Part shown: piece after piece, positions 10,644 through 21,170 of the stretch
Numbering within the stretch: the stretch's first letter is position 1
Layout of the letters: each line of letters opens with the position of its first letter
Assembly (NCBI GenBank): GCA_030674185.1
Contig: JAPXFY010000015.1
Coordinates: 20,047,280-20,111,279, forward strand
Reading direction: 5' to 3'
Source: Monoplex corrugatus
Lineage: Eukaryota > Mollusca > Gastropoda > Littorinimorpha > Ranellidae
Length of the DNA stretch: 64,000 nt
Notes under the pieces: generated by a model
What the model was told of the DNA's origin: nothing
Seen by the model: the letters and a program-made list of their open reading frames with translations, nothing else
Database searches by the model: none
Translations under genes and position numbers: made by a program

Positions 10644-10750
10644 AGTCATTTCACGAAATGACTAGGAATTTTAGTCATTTCGTGAAACGACTGACCCTCA
10701 CAGTCATTTCGTGAAATGACTGAAAATTTTAGTCATTTCACGAAATGACT
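10644..10750. repeat. right terminal palindrome array of Ginger-1
   Basis: Four 20-bp palindromes start at 10644, 10673, 10702 and 10731, exactly 29 bp apart. The last ends 23 bp before the element end at 10773, mirroring the left arm. Confidence 0.8.
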
Positions 10751-10800
10751 GATTTCACAGTCTGACTGTAACATATACGTTTGAGTCTGTCTCTGTTTGG

Positions 10801-10856
<56 letters not shown>
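10801..10856. repeat. (TG)n microsatellite
   Basis: Uninterrupted GT dinucleotide repeat just outside Ginger-1; imperfect GT continues to about 10935. Confidence 0.95.
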
Positions 10857-10858
<2 letters not shown>

Positions 10859-10935
10859 TGCAAATGCGTGTGAATGTGTATGTGTGTGTGTGGTTGTATT
10901 TGTGTGTTTCCATGTTTTGTGTGGGTGTGTGTGTA

Positions 10936-11764
10936 AGAGAGAGCGTTTGAAAACATTTATGCATTTGCATAAAAGCCAGTGGTACCCGTTATCCAAAGTA
11001 CATGATTTTTGTATTTTAACAGTAAATTGTGAAATACATACATACATAAGTGCAAATAATGCTTACTTTCACACATCGTCTTTGTCATTTATGATATCAA
11101 GAGCAGAAAGTTAAAGCAGTAATTTTCTTTATTTTAGTATTTTAGTCCGCTTACAAACAATCGAGCACAGTCTTTGACATTTGTAAGCAAACAAAGAAGA
11201 AAGAACCATAAAACAGAAGAAAAAAGAAAAAAAAAAGAAGATAGAAGAAGTACAAAAAGAAGAAGAGAAGAAGTAGAAAAAGTATTGATAATAAAGAAAA
11301 AGCAGCAAAGATCACTCAAAATACAGGCATTAATTTTGTTTACATACATTAATGATGAACTAGCCATCACTTTGGTATGATCCACACTATGTCACACCAC
11401 AAAAAGAAAGGGTGGGGGGGGAGAGGAGAAAGGAAAATGAAACAAAAACTAATCATTGAACACTTAAAAAAACTAAGTCTACAGACATTTTTTGTAGACA
11501 CTACTCATCATTTGGAGTTTGAAAAATACCACATGAAAAGTATACACATATACATTATGATCTTTAATTATTATTGGAAACTGAGACTGGAAGCAGTGTC
11601 AATTTTAGCAAAATACTATTGCTGAAAAACACAAAAAAGTGACATGATCACATGAAGGTATTTTTAACTGAAGAATTGGCAGTTTTCATTCGCATCATGA
11701 TGCAAGTATTCAAAATAGCACACGTGACAAAAATGTACCTTTGGCAATGCACATTCATAAACAT
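10936..11764. other. no recognisable feature; purine-rich tract inside
   Basis: Remainder of Harbinger-3 after the Ginger insertion. It contains an AAG/AAAG-rich stretch at about 11200-11310 and no coding signal that I can support. The missing transposase DDE exon would be expected here and is absent. Confidence 0.5.
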
Positions 11765-13015
11765 TCAGGGTGAATATGCTCGCTGAGTTAAGTACTGATC
11801 TTGCACGTAGTAAGGCTGCTGTTGAGACTGCTGGAAGTGGAACTGAGCTGCACCTGAAGTAGATGTACTGGTTTGTGGGGAAGGGATGAGTGTCTGTTGT
11901 GCATATGTCTCTGTTGCTTGTGTTTTCACTGATTTCACGAAAGAAATGACCAGTGACATAACACATTAAAGAGAGAGTATGAATTATAATTAGATACTTT
12001 GTGTTTTGTAGGATAATTTAATGACTTTTACTGCAGCTACAATTCATTACTGTTCATTTTTAACGCGATTTCAGTGACTGCGGCGGACTGCAAGAACAAA
12101 TGGGCTTCACTGCGGGATCACTTCAGGAAGAAGCACAGAGAGATGTCAACTGCAGTCTCTGGGCAAGCTGCTAAGAAACGACGGAAGTGGTATCTGTATG
12201 ACTTTCTCACATTTCTGATACCATCATGCTCCACTGGATTGACAAGCGGCAACCTTCCCTACCCCGACCAAGACGACCAAGATGAAAATGAGTCATCAGA
12301 TGACCAAACTCAAGAGACACAAAGTCAAGACACACAAAGTTCAAGGTACCTTCCCTCAGACGACGACAGTCTTCGGCCTGATGTTACTCCACTGCGTAAA
12401 AAACGACCCACTCGCTGCTCAGGGAAGAAGAATGACATGTCAGGTATTGATAAAGAGGTCATCAACACCTTTAGAGAAGTACAGAATGAGGTACCGATGG
12501 ATGAAAACGAATGCTTTTTTAAAAGTGTAGTGCCTGTTATGAAAACATTGGATGTGATGCAGGCTTTGGAATTGCGGGGAGAAATTCAGAAACTGCATTC
12601 ATCTTGGTTTTCCTGGTCGAATGCTCCAAAAGCTGCAGCACACAGAAAAGCAGAGAAAAGTAAGAAATGGTTATGTACATCCAGAGTCTGTTGGTCTTTC
12701 TTTCTGCGTTGAATATTCTTAAATCTGATGAGAATATGTATAAGAAAAACTAAGCTCATAGACACATAGTAGGCCATATGTTTCCTCATAAATACAAAGC
12801 AATATTCAATATTATACATTATTATATCAGATGCAATTGCACAAAAGTACAGTGCATTGCAGTCATCATGTGGCATAAGTAATGGGGTGTGCAGAACATT
12901 AAAATATTTATTTTGATTGAAAGAGGGAAAAAACATATTTACCTGGTTCATCATCCTGGTTATCTCCATTTGCAACTCTCAGAGCTTCAAATATGTTGAC
13001 TCTTTCAGTAGCCAT
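11765..13015 (-). CDS. possible small two-exon gene of Harbinger-3
   Basis: A putative first exon (12943-13015, starts MATERVNIFEALRV, ends EDEP-like at a GTAAAT donor) and a putative last exon (11765-11941, acceptor GTGAAATCAG, Gln/Ser/Thr-rich, containing QFHFQQSQQQPYYVQDQYL, then stop) join in compatible phase (1 nt + 2 nt). The product would be about 83 residues with no known domain. Its intron overlaps a MADF/BESS exon on the opposite strand. The Gln-rich tail resembles low-complexity tails of MADF/BESS proteins, so it may belong to a rearranged copy of such a gene. Low confidence. Confidence 0.3.
12059..12659 (+). CDS. MADF/BESS-type protein exon (Harbinger accessory protein)
   Basis: An acceptor (CGCGATTTCAG) precedes an exon whose start is the second half of a MADF (Myb/SANT-like) domain: CKNKWASLRDHFRKKHREM, then RRKWYLYDFLTFLIPS. 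An acidic Asp/Glu/Gln stretch and a basic patch (RKKRPTRCSGKK) follow, then a BESS-like motif, FFKSVVPVMKTLDVMQALEL. A GTAAGAA donor fits at 12660. PIF/Harbinger elements encode such a DNA-binding partner that helps bring the transposase to the termini. The first MADF exon is not visible upstream. The gene lies on the same strand as the transposase exon here, whereas Harbinger A has the two convergent. Confidence 0.65.
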
Positions 13016-13033
13016 AACTGAAAAAAAGCATGA

Positions 13034-13463
13034 CAAATGCATAGCATTACTATCACTGAAAAAAACCTTTGTATTGCCAGTAGTACAAAACAAAATACCG
13101 GTCTGTTTGCAATGTAGATATTTCATTATATTTTTAGGAAAAAATACTTTGTTACACTTACATATTGCACACACATACGTTCATACACACATCTAAGGCA
13201 ATAAAAGGAGAGAAAGAGAGAGGAGGAAAAGGAAGAGGAGAAGAAATGCTTACCTTCACAGTGCTTGCATCAGAACCACGTGCTTCTCAAGATGGCGATT
13301 CTGAGAGAAGGGAAGGAACATTCAGTGCCACCTCTCATGAAGTAAAGGTGCTCTCCCTCGTTGCCATCACTGCTGAATGAAAAGGGGTTGTCTGGCATTG
13401 GTCAGAACAGTTTCATTCGCTTGCTTATACTGTGTAAGTAATGTCTCTTGCTTTGCACAGCAT
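13034..13463. other. no recognisable feature
   Basis: Intervening Harbinger-3 DNA; includes a GGA/GA-rich stretch (about 13205-13245). Confidence 0.4.
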
Positions 13464-13797
13464 GGGTGTGTAGGCACCCACGAAGTACAGGAAGGAATAA
13501 TGAGATGGCAGGCCTCTATAAAACCATGGGTGTGTACGCACCCACGAAGTGCAGGAAGGAATAACCAGATGGCTGTTTCTGTAAAACCATGGGTGTGTAC
13601 GCACCCAGGAAGTACAGCGCAGGTTATATAAACATTTTGTTGATTGTTTACTTTTTCATTTATTAAGATAATTACTTCAAATTTGGTGTGAATGTGGAAC
13701 CATTCTTCATTGACAAAGTCATTAAATTTCAAGAAAGTAGTGAAAAAAATGATTAAGATATCAAGAGTTGAATAACAGTCTGGGTGCGCCTGCACCC
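13464..13797. repeat. repeated hairpin motif
   Basis: GGGTGTGTACGCACCC-type inverted repeats occur at 13464, 13528, 13591 and 13782. The first three lie in tandem units of about 63-64 bp that share ACGAAGTACAGGAAGGAATA. The fourth, GGGTGCGCCTGCACCC, is isolated. The core can form a five-base-pair stem. Confidence 0.75.
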
Positions 13798-14092
13798 ACG
13801 AATGTCAGCGAAGGTTAAGCATATTCGATCAATTCAATTCAATCTCCCGAAGGACTGTCTTAGGCAGTGTTGTGGCATGTGACATATGATATCCAGACCA
13901 TGATAACCCTATTAGTATTACATTTTTTAGAAAAAGGCTTTGGCAGATGGAGAAAATTTTTACTAACAATACACAAAGCTTCAAGCTGGACAGAGGATAT
14001 TCATATCAGCTGTGCCTCGATATAATATCTGCACCTGAAAAATTAAAACACAAGTTAAGTCAGTGGAAAGAACCCAAAACAGAACTGTTTAC
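13798..14092. other. no recognisable feature
   Basis: Sequence downstream of the last exon of copy B. No continuation of that gene was found. Confidence 0.4.
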
Positions 14093-16455
14093 CTGTAGAA
14101 ATGGATGCCGATCTGACCAATGGCTGTGATGTCCGTAAGGTTGACCTCTCGTCTAGGTATTCTTCTTGCTGTTTTGACGCCAGGGGTGACTGCTGCGATG
14201 ATTCCCATCCCATGAAATGTGTTCCTCCCATCCAGTGTTGCAGAGTTATGGTCAACATTGTCAGCAATAAATTGTATGTTATTGCTATCTGTGGTCAGAG
14301 GAAGATCAATTCCATATGTCTGTGCAACGTTAAGCTCAAACTTCCTTACTTCCTTGTAGGAAGAACAGAAACCTAGATGGTGCAGAGTATCAACCAGAAA
14401 TCGTGAGGCAAATGATCGATGCATCTGCACAGCTAGTCCAATCTGCAAAGGGGCAATGACAGTGTTGGGTCTACTGCACTGAATGACTGCCTGTCCTATA
14501 GCTGATATCTTGAGTGTGACATCTTTTTTCTTTGTCACCTCCTTAAGAAATTCTCTCAGTGACTCTGGCACAAAGTTAACATGATCTTTGATGGAGTCTG
14601 TGTCAGGAAAGGCATCTGTTACAGCAGCTATTGACGCAATGTCATTTTTGATGAGCCTGGCAGCAGCTTTAATTAATCGAAGTTTCTCTGCCTCTGGATC
14701 AGCGTTTCTTCTTTCTTTGTAAAAGTCCCGAAGTATGGAATCTGCTATCCTTTTCAAGGAGATTATGTCAGCTTGATTGTTTGATTGTGAAAACACTATA
14801 CTATCACCATACCAGTCAATCAGTTTACTTTTGAGGTATGGGGGACTTTTGGCCTGGCATTCTGATTTTTTCAGGAAATTCTCCATTACCTCGACCAGTT
14901 CCTTAACTGTTATTGAACTGCATCAAGAGACTCAAGATATTGTGTCACATGTTCAAAAGCGTCAAGCCGAATCTTGTCTTTTGGTCTACCAGGGTACACT
15001 TTCTTTTTTTGTGGTTCCTTATCCATGAAAATTCTTGGAATCTGATATCCTGAACGGAAGCTTGTGTAGCAGATATTGTGATACATACTGTCACTGGCAA
15101 CACAGTCCTGAACAAACTCAATCTTTGCTTTCACTTTCTGTGCCCATGGATCGGCTCTGCTTTCACACTTCTGCAACACTGTCTGCTGGAATTGCAGCGT
15201 CCTGACAGGTATAAGTGTTCCTGATCCCTTGCCGACACGTTTCTCCCCTTTGTCACAGAACAAACATCTTGTTTGTGGGGTTGATTCACTGGATCTGGAG
15301 TACTGTCGCTTTCGAGGTTAAGATACACCCTTTGCTTCTTTAACCTTTGCCTCAATAGTTTTCCTATTAATGTAGGAGCTGCGACAACTTCTGTGTACTA
15401 GGTCTCCTACTTGTGCATGAACGGTGTCCTGGAGCTGTTTGCTGACTGAGTTTATAGTGTTGCTCCCTTTTTCTGTCAACGTCACCTTCTCTGTGGATGT
15501 GTCTTTGATTTCCTTGTGACAGATCACGCAGACTTTATCAAGGAACTCCTGCAACAGTCAATAAATAGATACATTAATGAATGATAATGAATCAATCAAT
15601 CAATCAATCAATCTTATTTCACAACTTTCAACTAACAAAATAACAAAACCAACACAATTTATCAACCAGCAAACCAACTAACCAACAAACCTACCAACCA
15701 ACATTATCTTTTTTTCGTACTGAGATGGCTTGTCAACAGTCCATGGGACATTGATTAAGCATCAGCTTTAAAAAATATTTCTTACAAACATCCAATACAT
15801 TAGGAAGGAAATATTAAAATTTGACACGCAAAAAGCAAGAGTTGAGAGACTAAATTATACGATTGTCAGTCCTCATAAATGCATATACAGTGTGAATGAA
15901 TAAACAATAAATAAATAGATAAATAAATGAATACATGATGTTAGAAAGAAAATATGAATAGATAACTAAAATATAAATATGCTACGTGTGTTAAATCCAA
16001 TTACTTTTATAAACACAAGACATGCTACATACGTTTGTCATAATTTGCACTGGACCGCTTTTTACAGGGCGGCAGACGTTCACAAGACATACAGTGATTG
16101 AGTCTTGAAACACATGTTGCACGCGCGGTGTGTGTGTGTGCGAGCGGGCGTGCAGGTGTGTGTTTTGTAAAGCGCCACGAGCTCTCCTGAGAATAGAGCT
16201 ATAGAGACATCTATTATTACTAAAACAAACGTAGTCTACACATGGCAGGCAGCCGGAGTCGATGCGTAGTAGGCCTAGGGTTGACAGGCAAACAGAACGA
16301 GATCGCCATGCAAGTGACGGTAGAAATCACATGTTCGAAACAAGCACGAGATGTAAGATAACAATGCATAATAAGTATGAAGAAATTCTTACCTCAGAAA
16401 AACTTGTGAATGAACTGGCAGCAACATTGTCTTCATCACTGTCGGCAGTCGCCAT
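14093..16455 (-). pseudogene. element-C family gene, copy B: 5' half with frameshifts
   Basis: Exon 1 (16393-16455) starts MATADSDEDN and ends at GTAAG; exon 2 starts at 15548 after GTTGCAG. Exon 2 carries CVICHKE, VGDLVHRSCRSSYINRK, then CLFCDKG and MYHNICYTSFRSGYQ, the family's N-terminal Cys/His module. The conserved core follows: LIKNDIASI, QIGLAVQMHRSFASRFLVDT, GFCSSYKEVRKFEL and DNVDHNSATLDGRNTFHGMG. Frameshifts occur near 15318-15263 and 14905. It ends at a clean donor (GTAAAC) after GIHFYR, where copy C has no intron. The second half (DDE end, nuclease, CXC) is missing. Intron 1 contains an (AATC)n tract near 15590. Copy B lies inside Harbinger-3; no C/D-type ends were found around it. 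Confidence 0.75.
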
Positions 16456-16845
16456 TGTATCGCCTCCGATGAATGGTAAACAACTGGTCCCATGTGAAAA
16501 AATGTCCGCTCGAGATCTTCGGCGTGAAAAGGTATTTTTAAAATAGTACGCAAACTCCGATTTTGTCAAACTTTACTGAATTTGTACAGTCATTACTTAA
16601 GTTCTCATGTGCACTTAACGGAAATTTTAATAGAAATACTTTACACGAGGAAAAATTCTTTCCTAGTCTATTCCGTCGACCCGGCAAACGGACGTTTTGC
16701 ACGAAAGTCGAAACGACGGGTTGAAAATGCCAGGCCGGGCCTGCTCCACTATGGCCACCCACATCCGTCATCGGTGACGCCACAGAGCAATTAAGCCCGG
16801 CAGGATTTTTTACCCGGGCCGGCAAAAGAGACGGAGGTTTACTAT

Positions 16846-17043
16846 TGTTTTGTTCCGCCAGGTAGGAAAGAGCCAGATAAACAACCAAGGAGAGCTGCAT
16901 AGAGTCTGACTGGCTTTATTACTACTCACGTTGCATTCGTCAAGGGGAGTTACTTGGTCTATATCAGGGGATCTTACTGTGATGGACATGGGGCTACAAA
17001 ACGACAGGGTTATCTCGCATTGTACAGTGCATTCAATCTTACA
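16846..17043 (-). repeat. 3' LTR of Gypsy-1
   Basis: 198 bp, identical to 19718-19915 except one base (AGAGTCT here, AGATTCT there). The near-identity implies recent insertion. Confidence 0.9.
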
Positions 17044-17087
17044 TCCCCCTTCCTATAAAAAAAAATTGCCAAGGAAAACATAAAAAG

Positions 17088-18093
17088 ACAAAACAGAAAA
17101 AGGAAGAAGAAAACAAAATGTAAGGAAAGGTAGATAAGGCTATTTTCGCTATGTCTCCAGTAGTGGATATAATACTGATGCTAGTACATTGCGATGCGGG
17201 CTGGTCGCGCCCTACAGACACAGCCTGAGTCTTTATTAGGCGTGTCTGGTCACACCTTACAGGTTTAGCTTCTCTGGTGGATTCACGTTTCGGCCGCTCC
17301 GGGTCACGTAAGTCTCCATCGGAGGGGTGATGGGAACATCTTGGCAAGGCGTGGGGAGAGGCACTTCAGGAAGTTGCTCTGGAGGTTTGACCTTGCTGGG
17401 TTGTACTTCTTGGGTGGTGGCGTCTGACAGGATTGGGACTTTTAATGGGCCGCCAGTTACGGTCCGTCCTACCCACTGCCGCACAGCAGCTCGATCCAAC
17501 GACGGTTGACCCAACCACAGTCATCTCCAGAAGACAACAACTGCAGGCCGACCAGAAGCAGTATTATGACCGCACTGCTCACACTCTGCCAACTCTCAAA
17601 AACGGGGAACAAATCTACGCACAACTAACCAAGGGTGACACGTGGAAACCAGCGACAGTTGTGGGGCCAACTGACAGCCCCAGATCGTTCCGCATCCAGA
17701 CACCTGAAGGTCACCAGTTCCGGAGGAATCGCCGTTTTTTGCGCCAATCCTGTCAGACGCCACCACCCAAGACAGTACAACCCAGCAAGGTCGAACCTCC
17801 AGAGCAACTTCCTGAAGTGCCTCTCCCCACGCCTTGCCAAGATGTTCCCATCACCCCTCCGATGGAGACTTACGTGACCCGGAGCGGCCGAAACGTGAAT
17901 CCACCAGAGAAGCTAAACCTGTAAGGTGTGACCAGACACGCCTAATAAAGACTCAGGCTGTGCCTGTAGGGCGCGACCAGCCCGCATCGCAATGTACTAG
18001 CATCAGTATTATATCCACTACTGGAGACATAGCGAAAATAGCCTTATCTACCTTTCCTTACATTTTGTTTTCTTCTTCCTTTTTCTGTTTTGT
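17088..18093. repeat. inverted duplication inside Gypsy-1 (integrase 3' end)
   Basis: Arms of about 350 bp: 17088-17436 (coding on minus) and 17743-18093 (coding on plus), both ending ...YVTRSGRNVNPPEKLNL plus about 190 bp of 3' UTR. The plus-strand arm continues upstream through 17470-17742 with an integrase C-terminal segment (LQADQKQYYDRTAHTLP, TWKPATVVGPTDSPRSFRIQ) that the minus arm lacks. The palindrome replaces the missing pol region. Confidence 0.85.
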
Positions 18094-19431
18094 TCTTGAG
18101 TGCGTGCGGAACGCGCCTTGGTGGGTGGACGATCGGAATGGCGTCTGGCTTGAGATGGAGGGTGATTTTGCCTTCCAGGGAGCCTAGTCCTGAGAACAGT
18201 TCCTTGTATTCTTGAAGGATTGACCCTTTGCTAGCTGGAGTGGTGGTAACTGAGAGAATCAGCTTCATGAGTTGGAGTTTCAGGGACGCTTGGAGACCAA
18301 GGACTGGTTGGGAAGGGGTGTCAGCAATGTAGAATCTGCCGGTGTACGTGTGCCCTTTGAACGTTCCTGTCAGGTGGCAAAAGCCGGCGAGTTTAATTGG
18401 TTGCCCAGTGTAGCCCACTAAGTTGTCTTTGCAAGTCTGCATTGGTGGTGGTTCTGACATCTTGTTGTATGTGGGCAATGGGATGACATTGACTTGTGCC
18501 CCAGTGTCTATTTTAAAACGCACTGTATCGTTTGCGTTGATGATGATATCTGCGTAGGCGACGTCCGGAAGATCGGCTGTGCTTGATATCGTGGATACAT
18601 ACAGAGGTGGTTCGCCCTCTTCCTCTTCTTCCACAGTGTGGATTGCCTGTGTGTAGTTCTGCTCTCGTTTCTTGGTCAGGCATACTGTGGCCCAGTGGTT
18701 TTTCTTCTTACAGTGATTGCACGTTTGGCCAAAAGCAGGGCACTCTCTTCTCCTGTGTTTTCTTCCACAGTTCCGACAGCGTTGGCTTCAGGGTGGTTTT
18801 GTTGAGGCCTGTTGCCTTGGCCGCGTTGCCACTGTTGCTGGGGCTGTCTGTGCACCGGTGGTTTGCTGATTGCGTTCGACATTTTCATTGGTCTTGCTGG
18901 CCATAGACCTGAGGTGCTGTCTGGTTGTCTCATGGCAGTTGGCGATATCTATGGCTTTGACCATGGTAAGGTTATCTCCTTCAGTCAGTAGCTTCTCCCG
19001 CAGATCCTGGGACGATATGCCTGACACAATCCGGTCCCTGACCATCTCTTCGGGTTTGTCATATGCGCACTCCTTGGCTAGATTTCTGAGGTCCGTTACA
19101 AAAGAGTCAAAGGTTTCATCCTGTCGTGTTTTCTCTCATGAAAAATGTATCGTGCAAATACTGCGTTTTTTCTGGGTTGGAGATGTTGTTCAAACTTGGC
19201 GTACAATGTGTTCAGTACTTTGGTTTCCTTGGCTAAAAGGTTCCATGAGTTTAGGATCTCACGTCCTCTGTCTCCCACCCAGATTTGCAGGAATGCAGCT
19301 TTTCTCTCCTCTGTATGGCTGTGCAGAGGCCCCAGAAACATCAATTCCGCATGTTGTTTGAAACGCTTCCATTCGGCATGGAGGTTGGTTGCAGACCAAT
19401 CCATAACCGGATTTTGTTGCTGAGATGCCAT
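18070..19431 (-). pseudogene. Gypsy-1 gag and protease
   Basis: Gag starts MASQQQNPVMDWSATNLHAE at 19431. One frame break near 19100 (after MKPLTLL) shifts to the frame with DETFDSFVTDLRNLAKECAY and a further stop after 18788. Two zinc knuckles follow, CRNCGRKHRRRECPAFG and CNHCKKKNHWATVC, the nucleocapsid signature. The aspartic protease has FKIDTGAQVNVIPL with the catalytic D-T-G. The frame runs on to IVHPPRRVPHALK, where the reverse transcriptase should begin, and there the sequence jumps to the inverted duplication. Capsid and protease could have worked before the frameshift; polymerase would have to come from elsewhere. Confidence 0.8.
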
Positions 19432-19717
19432 GTTTCCTTGTACGTATCACTGAACCACGTATTGCCTATTCTTGTGTGGGGATTGTGTACGTACCACTAA
19501 ACTACGTGCCAGTCCTCCCGCCGCTTTGAGAGCTTGTGAGAGGGGTCTGCCACGGTACCTGATCTGACGGATTAATGTCCTCAGAATTTACAAGTGATTC
19601 GGCAACGTTGTTGGCGGCAAAATGTAAAGGGGTCAACGGATCGGTAATGGGTTTATAGCTCGATGAGCACTTACTTGCTGTAGATTTACTGCTGCATCTA
19701 TCCCACTTCTGACACCA

Positions 19718-19915
19718 TGTTTTGTTCCGCCAGGTAGGAAAGAGCCAGATAAACAACCAAGGAGAGCTGCATAGATTCTGACTGGCTTTATTACTACTCA
19801 CGTTGCATTCGTCAAGGGGAGTTACTTGGTCTATATCAGGGGATCTTACTGTGATGGACATGGGGCTACAAAACGACAGGGTTATCTCGCATTGTACAGT
19901 GCATTCAATCTTACA
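19718..19915 (-). repeat. 5' LTR of Gypsy-1
   Basis: Upstream LTR in the sense of the minus-strand element; followed (minus strand) by the primer-binding-site-like TGGTGTCAGAAG. Confidence 0.9.
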
Positions 19916-20036
19916 ACTATGGCTGCAGCCTTATCATATTATGATACGGCTACTTTTAGCTACCACAACTCGAATGAATTAATCTATTATGTCAATCTAT
20001 TATGCTCTATATATGTTACCGTCAATGTACGAATTC

Positions 20037-20175
20037 AGGCAATGTGTGTATTTCAGGCAATTTTTAGGCAATACGCGTATTTGCTAAACGAGTTAGGCAA
20101 TTCCCGTATTGCCTAAAAATTTTAGTCAAAACACGTATTGCCTGAGATTTTAGCCTCCAAAATACACACATTGCC
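20037..20175. repeat. left terminal palindrome array of Ginger-2
   Basis: Boxes of the AGGCAATACG-CGTATTGCCT type start at 20037, 20066, 20095 and 20124 (29 bp apart), with a weaker one near 20153. The first starts 23 bp from the end. Some boxes have decayed on one half. Confidence 0.75.
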
Positions 20176-21025
20176 TGAGTTCGCTTTGTGTACTTTCTCG
20201 TATTATTGAAACATAGCAATGGAAAGAAAAGAGAAGAGAAGAGAAGAAAGAGAAGAAATTACAAAAATAAAAAAAGAAAAAGAGTTCTTTAATGAAAACG
20301 TTTTAATTAAATTAAGTTTATGAACAACACAATAAGTTTAAAAAGGCAAAATGTTTAAAATTGCACAGATGATGCACATATGATGATTTCAGTCTACTTG
20401 TTTTTACACGTCATACTGCTGTGACACCTGCTGTTGCATTTCACTTTGGCTTTGTAGCATTTGCAGCGATTTGTTTGGCAACTTTTTCCTCTGCTGTTCA
20501 AGTTACAGTTGCATTTGACAAAGCCCTGGCCCCCACCTAGCGACTCACAAGCAACAGCCTCACGAAGAGACACAACTCTTTCCTGGTTATGTTCTCCTCG
20601 GTAAGAAACCTTTCTTCACAGACAATGAACTGGTTTCTGGAATATCTCCCACGCAGAACTCCAGCTTTTACGCCAATCCTATACATTTCATTGCCATCAC
20701 AATCAAGGATCAATCCCATGATATTGCGTGGATCCCCTCTGCCTTTGTCGACCAATGGAATAGGAACCATGACAGTGTCCATCCTTGCCGCAGGTGTCAG
20801 TTCCTTCCTGCTTCTTTTCAGCATTCGCTCTGCCTGGAGAAGTTGGCCTCGTTTTGTTCGTTTTCTGGTGTCCTTGATTTGTTGTACATGTTGCTCCAGA
20901 TCCAGAATGCCATCTTCCCCAACAACAACATTGAAGACTTGAACATCATTATGTTGTTCGTCGTCGGCCTGAGCAATTTCAGGTGTTTGTGACACACCTA
21001 CTGGGAACACTCCTGCTGTGACAGT

Positions 21026-21170
21026 ATCTGTGAAGTGAGGAGCCGATGTTGTTGCCTCGTCAATGAAGTGAAGAGCCGATGTTGTTGCCTCGTCAGTGAA
21101 GTGAGGAGCCGATGTTGTTGCCTCGTCAATGAAGTGAGGAGCCGATGTTGTTGCCTCGTCAATGAATTCA
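21026..21170 (-). repeat. 33-bp coding minisatellite
   Basis: Four in-frame tandem copies in the linker of the Ginger-2 transposase, encoding the 11-residue unit FIDEATTSAPH. The copies differ by single substitutions. Confidence 0.85.

Larger units (their letters stand above)
8257..10773. mobile_element. Ginger-like DNA transposon 1 (KRBA2-type integrase transposase)
   Basis: Bounded by inverted termini TGTTACAGTCAGACTGTG and by TATA on both sides (8253-8256 and 10774-10777). A TGTNR start and a 4-bp duplication are features known for the Ginger superfamily, whose transposases derive from or resemble Gypsy integrases. The inverted repeats are about 135 bp, near-identical, and built of phased palindromes. 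One uninterrupted transposase gene lies on the minus strand. It is inserted in the first intron of the Harbinger-3 transposase. Near-identical ends and an open frame suggest a fairly recent, possibly still competent copy. Confidence 0.85.
16846..19915 (-). mobile_element. Gypsy-type LTR retrotransposon 1, rearranged and lacking RT
   Basis: Two 198-bp LTRs (TG...CA ends) differ at one base and are flanked by ACTAT on both sides (16841-16845 and 19916-19920). On the minus strand a primer-binding-site-like TGGTGTCAGAAGTGGGAT follows the 5' LTR directly, and a polypurine tract AAGGGGGATG precedes the 3' LTR. The inside encodes gag and protease. The reverse transcriptase, RNase H and integrase core are absent. 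The remainder holds an inverted duplication of the integrase 3' end. It sits 15 bp from the right end of Harbinger-3. Confidence 0.85.
7756..19930. mobile_element. PIF/Harbinger element with nested insertions (Harbinger-3)
   Basis: The left end GGCTGCGGCCATAGTAAACC (7756) and the right end, read on the minus strand from 19930, GGCTGCAGCCATAGTAAACC are terminal inverted repeats. Both sides are flanked by TTA (7753-7755 and 19931-19933), the Harbinger target-site duplication. The left terminal motif recurs at about 7833. The right arm is interrupted 15 bp from the end by a Gypsy-type element. Removing the Ginger-like element (8257-10773) and that LTR element leaves about 6.6 kb. It contains the first transposase exon, a MADF/BESS exon and copy B of the C/D-family gene. 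The DDE exon is missing, so the element is not autonomous. Confidence 0.75.

Noticed and set aside
14055..14376. Extra frames overlapping copy B
   Set aside because: They match no known motif, whereas the minus frame 14089-14886 aligns with elements C and D.
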